Positions 1 through 4,784 of a DNA stretch of 5,698 nucleotides are shown piece after piece (within the stretch, counting starts at the first letter, position 1; each line of letters opens with the position of its first letter). The position numbers and the translations under genes are program-made. Below the pieces are notes generated by a model that was not told where the DNA came from, ran no database searches, and saw only the letters and a list, made by a program, of their open reading frames with translations. The stretch comes from Deltaproteobacteria bacterium (GTDB lineage Bacteria; Desulfobacterota; Desulfuromonadia; Geobacterales; Geobacteraceae): contig JAJZQA010000181.1 of assembly GCA_021810985.1 (NCBI GenBank), forward strand, positions 1 to 5,698. The letters run 5' to 3'.

Positions 1-11
1 GGGGAGGGTAA
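1..11 (+). CDS. thiS: 3' end of probable thiS (sulfur carrier protein), partial
   Basis: Only the last codons are in the window: positions 3-5 and 6-8 read Gly-Gly and 9-11 is TAA. ThiS proteins must end in Gly-Gly, because the terminal glycine is adenylated and then thiocarboxylated to carry sulfur to ThiG, and thiS commonly lies directly upstream of thiG. The visible tail and the tight spacing (stop 13 bases before the thiG ATG) fit this. The call rests on two residues plus context, so it is an inference; the rest of the gene lies before the window. Confidence 0.55.
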
Positions 12-17
12 AAGGAG
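10..17 (+). promoter_or_regulatory. ribosome binding site of thiG
   Basis: AAAAGGAG lies 7 bases before the ATG at 25 and overlaps the stop codon of the preceding reading frame. This supports the chosen thiG start and suggests translational coupling with the upstream gene. Confidence 0.75.
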
Positions 18-24
18 TGCAGAC

Positions 25-807
25 ATGATACCACAGAATGACACCTTGAAAATTGCCGGCCGGGAGTTCCGCTCACGGCTCATGGTCGGAACCGGAAAAT
101 ATGCGGATTTCGCCCAGATGGCCAAGGCGATCGAGGTCTCGGGAGCCGATATCGTAACTGTTGCGGTGAGGCGGGTAAACATCTCAGACCGGAACAAGGA
201 ATCGCTGCTCGATTATCTCGATCTGAAAAAATATACTCTGCTACCCAACACGGCTGGGTGTTATTCGGCGGATGAGGCGGTGCGTACCTGCCGTTTGGCC
301 CGGGAGGCGGGACTCTCCGATTTTGTCAAGCTGGAGGTGCTGGGGGATGAAAAGACCCTCTTTCCCAATAACGAGGAACTTTTGAAGGCAGCGCAGATTC
401 TCGTCAAGGAAGGCTTTACCGTCTTGCCCTACACCTCCGATGACCCGATTGTCTGCAAGAAACTGGAGGACCTGGGCTGCGCCGCGGTCATGCCCCTTGG
501 TGCGCCGATCGGCAGCGGACTGGGAATCCGGAATCCTTACAATATCCGGATCATCATGGAAGCGGTGCAGGTCCCGGTGATTGTTGATGCCGGCGTCGGA
601 ACCGCCTCCGATGCGGCACTTGCCATGGAGCTCGGCTGCGACGGCGTCCTGATGAATACCGCCATTGCCGGCGCTCAGGAGCCCATTGCCATGGCAGAGG
701 CCATGAACCTGGCGGTCAGGGCGGGGCGTCTCGCTTTTCTTGCGGGGCGTATTCCCCGAAAATTGTATGCAACGGCGTCGAGCCCCCTGGAAGGGGTCAT
801 CGAATAA
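25..807 (+). CDS. thiG: thiazole synthase ThiG
   Basis: This 260-residue protein has the usual length of ThiG, the cytoplasmic (beta/alpha)8-barrel enzyme that joins 1-deoxy-D-xylulose 5-phosphate, dehydroglycine and the sulfur of ThiS thiocarboxylate into the thiazole phosphate half of thiamine. Visible signatures are the N-terminal SRLMVGTGKY (17-26), TVAVRRVNI (45-53), LPNTAGCYSADEAVR (73-87), FVKLEVLGD (100-108), LGAPIGSGLGIRNP (158-171) and VIVDAGVGTASDAALAMELG (185-204), plus VLMNTAIAGA near 208-217. Lys102 in VKLEV matches the lysine that forms the imine with the sugar phosphate in this family. The start is set by a good Shine-Dalgarno, and it probably follows thiS in one operon. The dehydroglycine source (ThiH or ThiO) is not in the window; the next gene is a different radical SAM protein. 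Identification is secure. Confidence 0.97.
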   Translation: MIPQNDTLKIAGREFRSRLMVGTGKYADFAQMAKAIEVSGADIVTVAVRRVNISDRNKESLLDYLDLKKYTLLPNTAGCYSADEAVRTCRLAREAGLSDFVKLEVLGDEKTLFPNNEELLKAAQILVKEGFTVLPYTSDDPIVCKKLEDLGCAAVMPLGAPIGSGLGIRNPYNIRIIMEAVQVPVIVDAGVGTASDAALAMELGCDGVLMNTAIAGAQEPIAMAEAMNLAVRAGRLAFLAGRIPRKLYATASSPLEGVIE

Positions 808-854
808 CCGGACCACATCGATGACCTATTGAAAATGTCTGCAGCGGAGTAATC

Positions 855-1814
855 ATGTTTCACGGATACATCCACAAGGATCTCCAGATCAATTCCTACG
901 GATCCTATCTGCGTCGGCGTTTTGGTCTGCGCGTCAGCAAAGTCAATGTGGACGGCGGCTTTACCTGCCCGAACCGTGATGGGACCAAGGGAACCGGCGG
1001 TTGCATCTACTGCGACAATGCCTCCTTTTCTCCCGGCGGGACCCAGGCGGTCATTCCCTTGGAGCAACAGATCGGGGAGGGAATGGCCTACCATCGTCGC
1101 CGCTTGCGGAGCGAAAAGTTCATCATCTATTTTCAGAAGTTTACCAATACCTATGCCTCGGTGGAGAAGCTTCGAGACATGTATTGCCGGGCGCTGGCCA
1201 ACCCCGATGTGCTTGGTATCTCGGTCGGGACCAGGCCTGATGCACTGGGAGATGATGCGCTCTCCCTGCTTGCGGAACTTGCGCGCAACCACTATGTCTG
1301 TGTCGAACTGGGGCTGCAATCCATGGATGACGATCTCCTGAAGTGGATGAACCGGGGGCATAGCCTGGCTGAATACCTGAAAACTGTCGAGCGGGTTGCC
1401 GGACGCGGGATCGACATCTGTACGCACCTCATTTACGGTTTTCCCGGGGAAACGCGCGCCGCTTTCCTGAAGGCGGCCGAGCTTGTCTCCCGTCTCCCCA
1501 TCGACTCGCTGAAGATCCATCAACTCCATGCTGTGCGGGGTACCAGGCTGGCGGAACTCTACGAAAAAGGACAGTATCAACCGGTCAGCCGGGAAGAATA
1601 TACCGCAACGGTCTGCGATTTCCTGGAGCGGATCCCCGCGACCATTGCGATCCAGAGGTTGTACGGTTCGGCGCCGCTCGACCTGCTGGTTGCTCCCCGC
1701 TGGGAACTGAAAAACAATCAGATGTGGTACGCGATCATCAATGAGCTTGGCCGGCGCGGTACCTGGCAGGGCTGCGGAGTGCCGGGTGTCAGCAGGCAGG
1801 TCTCAAACCTCTGA
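855..1814 (+). CDS. radical SAM protein, TIGR01212 / YhcC-YtqA family
   Basis: This 319-residue cytoplasmic protein belongs to the radical SAM family that includes E. coli YhcC and B. subtilis YtqA (TIGR01212); its reaction is not known to me. It has the family's atypical cluster motif, C-X11-C-X2-C at Cys38, Cys50 and Cys53 within FTCPNRDGTKGTGGCIYC, which would bind a [4Fe-4S] cluster that cleaves S-adenosylmethionine. Other family blocks are YFQKFTNTY (92-100), GISVGTRPDAL (121-131), VELGLQS (150-156), HLIYGFPGET (191-200), IHQLHAVRGT (221-230) and the C-terminal APRWELKNNQ...RRGTWQGC (280-307). The fold resembles the radical SAM part of Elp3-like proteins, but no acetyltransferase domain follows. 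GGAG at 846-849, 5 bases before the ATG, supports the start. It follows thiG by 47 bases. It is not ThiH, which uses CX3CX2C. The family call is strong; the function is open. Confidence 0.93.
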   Translation: MFHGYIHKDLQINSYGSYLRRRFGLRVSKVNVDGGFTCPNRDGTKGTGGCIYCDNASFSPGGTQAVIPLEQQIGEGMAYHRRRLRSEKFIIYFQKFTNTYASVEKLRDMYCRALANPDVLGISVGTRPDALGDDALSLLAELARNHYVCVELGLQSMDDDLLKWMNRGHSLAEYLKTVERVAGRGIDICTHLIYGFPGETRAAFLKAAELVSRLPIDSLKIHQLHAVRGTRLAELYEKGQYQPVSREEYTATVCDFLERIPATIAIQRLYGSAPLDLLVAPRWELKNNQMWYAIINELGRRGTWQGCGVPGVSRQVSNL

Positions 1815-1904
1815 AACTAGCCCTCGCCGGTTGGCGCTTGTGGCGGCTGATAGTCTGCCAAGACAGCAATCAGGCTGGGTGCGAAGTTTCCGGTAGAAAA
1901 AGTT

Positions 1905-2684
1905 ATGCGTCTTCATTTTGAAAGCTGTGGGGCAGGCCACCCGCTGATAATCCTGCACGGACTGTTCGGGTCAGGGGAAAACTGGCGCTCCCTGAGCAAA
2001 AAACTATGCCGCGGCTTCCGGGTGTTTACCGTCGATCTGCGCAACCATGGTAATTCTCCCCACAGTGCCGCATTCAACTGCGCCCTGATGGCGGAAGACC
2101 TCAAACAGTTCATGGCTGAACACTCCCTCGGCCCGGCGCATCTGCTGGGTCATTCTTTGGGTGGCAAGGTGGCCATGCACTTTGTGCTGACCCATCCGGA
2201 CCTGGTGGAAAGACTGATTGTGGTTGATATCGCTCCACGAGCCTACCCCCCTTCCCATGCAGAAGTCTTTACGTTGTTGACTTCCATTCCCCTCGACAGG
2301 TTTTCCCGGCGAAGCGAGGTCCGCCAGGAGCTTGAAAAAGGTCTCTCAGACCGGTCGGTCGTTGAATTTCTGCTGAAAAATCTCACTACCACCCCGTCCG
2401 GAGTGTTGCGCTGGCGAATGAACCTGAAGGTTCTCCATGAGAACTACCGTGAAATCATCGCGGCGCCTGACTGGGAGGGGCACTTTGACAAACCGGCCCT
2501 TTTTGTCCGGGGCGGGAACTCCGATTATATTGGACCCGCGGATTATTCGGGTATCAAAAAGTACTTTCCGCGTGCTGAACTAGCCACGGTTGCCGCTGCC
2601 GGCCACTGGGTCCATGCGCAGGCGCCGGAAATCTTCGAACGGCTGGTAGAGGATTTTCTGTCCGGCCTGGAAACAGTCGACTAG
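1905..2684 (+). CDS. alpha/beta hydrolase, YbfF/ABHD11-like esterase
   Basis: This 259-residue single-domain alpha/beta hydrolase probably hydrolyses acyl esters or thioesters in the cytoplasm; no signal peptide or membrane segment is visible. Motifs in order are the oxyanion-side LIILHGLFGSGENW (14-27), VDLRNHGNSPHS (43-54), the nucleophile elbow GHSLGGKVAMHF with Ser84 (82-93), VVDIAPRAY (106-114), LFVRGGNSDYIG (199-210) and AAGHWVHAQAPE with His234 (231-242). E. coli YbfF is described with Ser, Asp (after the VVDIAP strand), a second Ser in RGGNS, and His as catalytic residues; Ser84, Asp108, Ser206 and His234 would correspond here. The length matches that family. The start has only a weak purine-rich stretch (AGAAAAAG, about 1895-1902) before it, but the protein alignment begins properly there. 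The physiological substrate is unknown and the neighbours do not specify it. Confidence 0.9.
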   Translation: MRLHFESCGAGHPLIILHGLFGSGENWRSLSKKLCRGFRVFTVDLRNHGNSPHSAAFNCALMAEDLKQFMAEHSLGPAHLLGHSLGGKVAMHFVLTHPDLVERLIVVDIAPRAYPPSHAEVFTLLTSIPLDRFSRRSEVRQELEKGLSDRSVVEFLLKNLTTTPSGVLRWRMNLKVLHENYREIIAAPDWEGHFDKPALFVRGGNSDYIGPADYSGIKKYFPRAELATVAAAGHWVHAQAPEIFERLVEDFLSGLETVD

Positions 2685-2687
2685 CGG

Positions 2688-2701
2688 CCAAAAGGTTTTG
2701 G
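2688..2701. repeat. 14-base palindrome after the hydrolase gene
   Basis: CCAAAA-GG-TTTTGG is a perfect inverted repeat starting 3 bases after the hydrolase stop codon. As RNA it would form at most a 5-bp stem with a 4-base loop, and no T-run follows, so it is a poor terminator. It could be a protein binding site or chance. Confidence 0.4.
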
Positions 2702-2728
2702 TGCAGAGGCATCAGGCACTACTATAGA
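2698..2728 (+). promoter_or_regulatory. possible weak sigma-70-type promoter for the Lin0512-family gene
   Basis: TTGGTG (2698-2703) lies upstream of a TACTATAGAAT stretch (2720-2730) that offers -10-like hexamers, TACTAT at 16-base or TATAGA at 19-base spacing. The matches are mediocre, and the main argument is the 82-base gap before a gene with a strong ribosome site. The gene may equally be transcribed from upstream. Confidence 0.25.
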
Positions 2729-2731
2729 ATA

Positions 2732-2743
2732 CCGCTCTAGCGG
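2732..2743. repeat. 12-base inverted repeat at the presumed 5' leader of the Lin0512-family gene
   Basis: CCGCT-CT-AGCGG is a perfect 5-2-5 inverted repeat just after the -10-like sequence and 11 bases before the AAGGAG ribosome site. It could be an operator over the transcription start or a small 5' hairpin (four pairs with a four-base loop). Its role is unknown and chance cannot be excluded. Confidence 0.35.
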
Positions 2744-2766
2744 ATCTGACGAAAAAGGAGAACGCC

Positions 2767-3129
2767 ATGGCTTTGAAGAGATATATCGTTGAACTCGGGT
2801 ACGGAACCGACCTGCATGGCGGCAACGCGACAAAGGCAGCCTGCCGGGCGGTGAAAGACGCTGTATCCAGGAGCTGCCTCTGCGGTCTTTTTGAAATCTT
2901 CGCGCTCGAAAACCCCAATGCGATGCATGTCCAGGTGAAGATTGCCTGTCCCAAGCCAGAAGAAATCGACGGTGAACAAGTGCTCGCCGCTGTTCCCTTC
3001 GGCACGAAAAAACTCGAGATCGTTTCCGGAGGGATGATGACCCGGGGGCTGGAGGTTCCGGAACTGGGGAGCGGTGAAAACATTTTCGTGGCAATTGCCG
3101 CTCTCACTGTTTCTGTTTCCGTGTCGTAG
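2767..3129 (+). CDS. Lin0512 family protein of unknown function
   Basis: This 120-residue protein matches, from memory, the Lin0512 / TIGR02058 family of small conserved hypothetical proteins. The diagnostic N-terminus is VELGYGTDLHGGNATKAACRAVKDA (8-32), with conserved Asp15, His17 and Gly residues followed by TKAA.RAV. A middle block has MHVQVKIACPKPEEID (53-68) and a later block has GTKKLEIVSGGMMTRG (79-94). No signal peptide or transmembrane helix is visible, so it is probably cytoplasmic; no reaction is known to me. The start is decided by AAGGAG at 2755-2760, 6 bases before the ATG. The C-terminus ends in a short Val-Ser alternation (TVSVSVS). It follows the hydrolase by 82 bases and is the last gene before a strong terminator. 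The family call is good; function is unassigned. Confidence 0.85.
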   Translation: MALKRYIVELGYGTDLHGGNATKAACRAVKDAVSRSCLCGLFEIFALENPNAMHVQVKIACPKPEEIDGEQVLAAVPFGTKKLEIVSGGMMTRGLEVPELGSGENIFVAIAALTVSVSVS

Positions 3130-3225
3130 CGGATACCCTTGGGGTGGTTTCAGGCTGCTGTACCGTTTCAAAATAAACAATACGCGCGCACTGTCCTTTT
3201 CGGTCTGAGGGAGTTTCTCATCGCT

Positions 3226-3277
3226 GGGGCCGCCACATTATCCGGATATTCCTGAGAGTGTGGCGGCCCCCTTTTTT
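3226..3277 (+). terminator. strong rho-independent terminator
   Basis: Bases 3226-3237 (GGGGCCGCCACA) are perfectly complementary to 3259-3270 (TGTGGCGGCCCC), giving a 12-bp, very GC-rich stem that extends by a G-U and an A-U pair around a loop of about 17 bases. C3271 and six T follow at 3272-3277. This is the classic intrinsic terminator on the + strand, and it ends the transcript carrying the Lin0512-family gene about 100 bases after its stop. It also insulates the acoX promoter region from read-through. Confidence 0.93.
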
Positions 3278-3313
3278 CTGCTCTGCACTGTTCAAGGTGC
3301 CTCGAAGATCTGA

Positions 3314-3358
3314 TTGTCGCGGCCATGATTATCCCTGCGACAAGTGTCTCATTGTCCC
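3314..3358. promoter_or_regulatory. candidate upstream activator sequence (TTGTC/GACAA dyads)
   Basis: Three copies of one pentamer occur in alternating orientation: TTGTC at 3314-3318, GACAA at 3339-3343 and TTGTC at 3352-3356. The first two extend to perfect 7-base arms (TTGTCGC and GCGACAA, 16 bases apart). The last two form GCGACAA-N8-TTGTCCC, a dyad with one mismatched position, centred near 3348. That is about 240 bases before the predicted transcription start, within the range used by sigma-54 activators such as AcoR. I know no AcoR consensus to match it to, so the role is inferred from position and symmetry. Confidence 0.4.
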
Positions 3359-3493
3359 AAAGAACATTTGTAACATTTCCCGCCGCGGCAATCCTCCTGA
3401 CAGCATCAATTTACCTGCTTCCGTGCCCTGATCTGTCTATGTGCCATTGAATAAAGAAGATTGTGAGAAAATGATTCAAGAATAACCTGCCGA

Positions 3494-3506
3494 AATCAAA
3501 AGGTTT
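3494..3506 (+). promoter_or_regulatory. candidate IHF binding site
   Basis: AATCAAAAGGTTT matches the IHF consensus WATCAANNNNTTR at all but the last position and is followed by an A/T-rich tract. It lies roughly 80-93 bases upstream of the predicted start, between the candidate activator dyads and the -24/-12 element, where IHF bends DNA at many sigma-54 promoters. The same bases form one arm of an inverted repeat (AATCAAA 3494-3500, TTTGATT 3512-3518). Confidence 0.45.
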
Positions 3507-3560
3507 TTTTGTTTGATTGCTTTTTGCGGCTCGTCGCAGTGCTTTTCTCGAACCGTTCGG

Positions 3561-3576
3561 TGGCATGCGTTGTGCT
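3561..3576 (+). promoter_or_regulatory. sigma-54 (-24/-12) promoter of the aco operon
   Basis: TGGCATGCGTTGTGCT fits the sigma-54 consensus TGGCAC-N5-TTGCW in 9 of 11 defined positions, with the essential GG (3562-3563) and GC (3574-3575) separated by exactly 10 bases. Transcription would start near 3587, leaving a leader of about 38 bases before acoX. Acetoin catabolic operons in Cupriavidus necator and Bacillus subtilis are known to use sigma-54-type promoters with the activator AcoR, so the gene context independently supports the call. A TATATA at 3579-3584 lacks a good -35 and is less convincing. Confidence 0.8.
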
Positions 3577-3615
3577 TTTATATAGCTCAAGAAGAACAAA
3601 TTCCTTGTTTTTATT

Positions 3616-3620
3616 GAGGA
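3616..3620 (+). promoter_or_regulatory. ribosome binding site of acoX
   Basis: GAGGA lies 4 bases before the ATG at 3625 and favours that start over the in-frame Met4 codon at 3634. Confidence 0.65.
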
Positions 3621-3624
3621 AAAT

Positions 3625-4740
3625 ATGAAATCCATGCGACAGACAAAACCTTCGGTAGGTGTACTGGTTAATCCGGCATCAGGACGTGATGTGAGGCGCC
3701 TCGTTGCCAAGGCATCGGTATTCCAGAATACCGAGAAATGCAACATGGTCTTTCGCCTCCTGGGTGCCCTCGGTGTTTTGGGGGTAGGCGAAGTTTTCAT
3801 GATGCCCGATGTGGCCGGGGTAGCGTGCCAGATCATGCACTCGCTTCAACACGGACGTTATGGGAAGCCCGAGTCAATGCCTGAAGTGCATTTCCTGGAG
3901 ATGCCCATTGAGGATTCTCCGGTTGATACGCTGCGGGCCATCGAACTCATGGTGAACCAGGGTGTCAGTGTCATCGTCGTGATGGGTGGCGACGGCACCC
4001 ATCGTCTTGTTGCAAAAAATTGTGGGGACGTTCCGCTTGTCACACTTTCCACCGGAACAAACAATGCGTTTCCCGAGATCAGGGAAGCCACCATTGCCGG
4101 TTTGGCCGCTGGACTGGTGGCAATGGAGCGGGTCGCGATCAGTGATGTCTGTTCGCGCAGCAAGATCCTCCATGTGAACAAAAACGGACTGCGCGAAGAT
4201 GTGGCCCTGGTGGACATGTGCCATTCTTCTACTAGTTGGGTAGGAACGAAGGCTCTTTGGCAGGCGGAAAGTCTTAAGGAGCTCTTTGTAGCATTTGCCG
4301 AGTCGGATGCGGTCGGGCTTTCCTCGATTGCCGGACTTGTCCGCCCGGTGAGCCGTTGTTCTCCCTATGGCTTGCACTTGAGTCTGGTTCCGCCTGGTGA
4401 GGGAATTATGACGGTTACTGCTCCGATTGCCCCCGGATTGATGGTGCCCGTCGGGATTGCCAGTCTGAAAGAAATCCGTCGCGGGGAGGTGCAGACAATT
4501 GCCTCATCCTCCGGGACCATGGCGCTCGATGGAGAGCGTGAGCTCGAATTCGTTGAGAACGACACGCTGAAAGTCTGGTTGGAAACGACCGGGCCGGTCA
4601 TCGTGAATATTTCGAAAGCCCTGGATCAGGCGGTCAAGAATCGGGTGTTTGTGGATTTTCAGATGCAAGGACACTGTTATGAAAACGGAATCAAACTGGG
4701 ATTGAGTAACGGAGCAGTAGTCGAAGGAGAGGGTAAATGA
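3625..4740 (+). CDS. acoX: AcoX, ATP-NAD kinase-like protein of the acetoin operon
   Basis: This 371-residue cytoplasmic protein resembles AcoX, the conserved first gene product of several acetoin dehydrogenase operons (acoXABC), which belongs to the NAD kinase / diacylglycerol kinase superfamily. Visible signatures are VGVLVNPASGRDVRR (11-25), VIVVMGGDGTHRLVAK (117-131) with the GGDGT nucleotide-binding motif at 121-125, LSTGTNNAFPE (141-151) in the position of the second kinase motif, and MALDGERELEF (299-309), the DGE-type motif near the C-terminus. The KCNMVFRLLGALGVLGV block (38-54) is an AcoX-type N-terminal segment. No biochemical activity is established to my knowledge, and in Cupriavidus it was reported not to be needed for acetoin cleavage itself. 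It is the first gene after the -24/-12 promoter. Its stop overlaps a short open frame leading into acoA, 40 bases on. The family call is strong; the reaction is unknown. Confidence 0.88.
   Translation: MKSMRQTKPSVGVLVNPASGRDVRRLVAKASVFQNTEKCNMVFRLLGALGVLGVGEVFMMPDVAGVACQIMHSLQHGRYGKPESMPEVHFLEMPIEDSPVDTLRAIELMVNQGVSVIVVMGGDGTHRLVAKNCGDVPLVTLSTGTNNAFPEIREATIAGLAAGLVAMERVAISDVCSRSKILHVNKNGLREDVALVDMCHSSTSWVGTKALWQAESLKELFVAFAESDAVGLSSIAGLVRPVSRCSPYGLHLSLVPPGEGIMTVTAPIAPGLMVPVGIASLKEIRRGEVQTIASSSGTMALDGERELEFVENDTLKVWLETTGPVIVNISKALDQAVKNRVFVDFQMQGHCYENGIKLGLSNGAVVEGEGK
4724..4729 (+). promoter_or_regulatory. Shine-Dalgarno inside the acoX 3' end
   Basis: AAGGAG sits 7 bases before an ATG (4737) that overlaps the acoX stop codon. 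It is well placed to start translation of the 15-codon frame at 4737-4784. The purines could also be ordinary Glu/Gly codons of acoX. Confidence 0.4.
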
Positions 4741-4784
4741 AGGCAACGATAGCAGCACGAGATACCAAGGAGGAAACGAGATGA
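4737..4784 (+). CDS. possible 15-codon coupling ORF between acoX and acoA
   Basis: This frame starts at an ATG overlapping the acoX TGA as ATGA (4737-4740) and ends at a TGA overlapping the acoA ATG as ATGA (4781-4784). It encodes MKATIAARDTKEETR, with no recognisable motif. It has its own AAGGAG at ideal spacing, and the acoA Shine-Dalgarno lies within its codons 11-13. Ribosomes finishing this peptide would stop on the acoA start codon, so it could couple acoX and acoA translation. It may be a chance frame: 16 codons without a stop are common, and only the double overlap plus the ribosome site makes it notable. Confidence 0.3.
   Translation: MKATIAARDTKEETR
4767..4773 (+). promoter_or_regulatory. 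strong ribosome binding site of acoA
   Basis: AAGGAGG is a near-complete anti-16S match, 7 bases before the ATG at 4781. It fixes the acoA start and predicts high translation, as expected for a major catabolic enzyme subunit. Confidence 0.9.

Larger units (their letters stand above)
3278..3624 (+). promoter_or_regulatory. acoX upstream control region (no gene)
   Basis: No credible gene lies here; antisense frames in this stretch have no recognisable protein features. The sequence is richer in A and T than the flanking genes, especially from 3446 to 3624. In order it holds TTGTC/GACAA dyads (3314-3358), an 8-base GCCGCGGC palindrome (3382-3389), an IHF-like site inside a 7-base inverted repeat (3494-3518), a -24/-12 promoter (3561-3576) and a Shine-Dalgarno (3616-3620). 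The order suits an enhancer-dependent promoter. Confidence 0.7.

Noticed and set aside
784..797. CCCC-N6-GGGG hairpin at the end of thiG
   Set aside because: It lies within coding sequence, has a short stem and has no downstream T-tract.
675..1580. Long open frame on the minus strand (301 codons)
   Set aside because: It lies antisense to thiG and the radical SAM gene, both of which carry clear family motifs; its translation shows no recognisable domain and follows from the codon bias of the opposite strand.
1847..1873. Hairpin with CTGAT/ATCAG and GTCT/AGAC arms between the radical SAM and hydrolase genes
   Set aside because: The stem is interrupted by an asymmetric internal loop and no T-run follows, so it is neither a convincing terminator nor a recognisable RNA element.
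3484..3510. AACCT...AGGTT followed by a run of T, resembling a terminator
   Set aside because: Only five pairs, two of them G-C, with a 12-base loop, and it lies upstream of the aco promoter after a far stronger terminator; the IHF-like reading explains the bases better.
3556..3584. TTCGGT-N17-TATATA as a sigma-70 promoter for acoX
   Set aside because: The -35 match is poor and it overlaps a much better -24/-12 element supported by the gene context.
3411..3836. Minus-strand open frame crossing the promoter region and the acoX start
   Set aside because: It has no family signature, and its translation is basic and low in complexity; the region is better explained as control DNA plus acoX.
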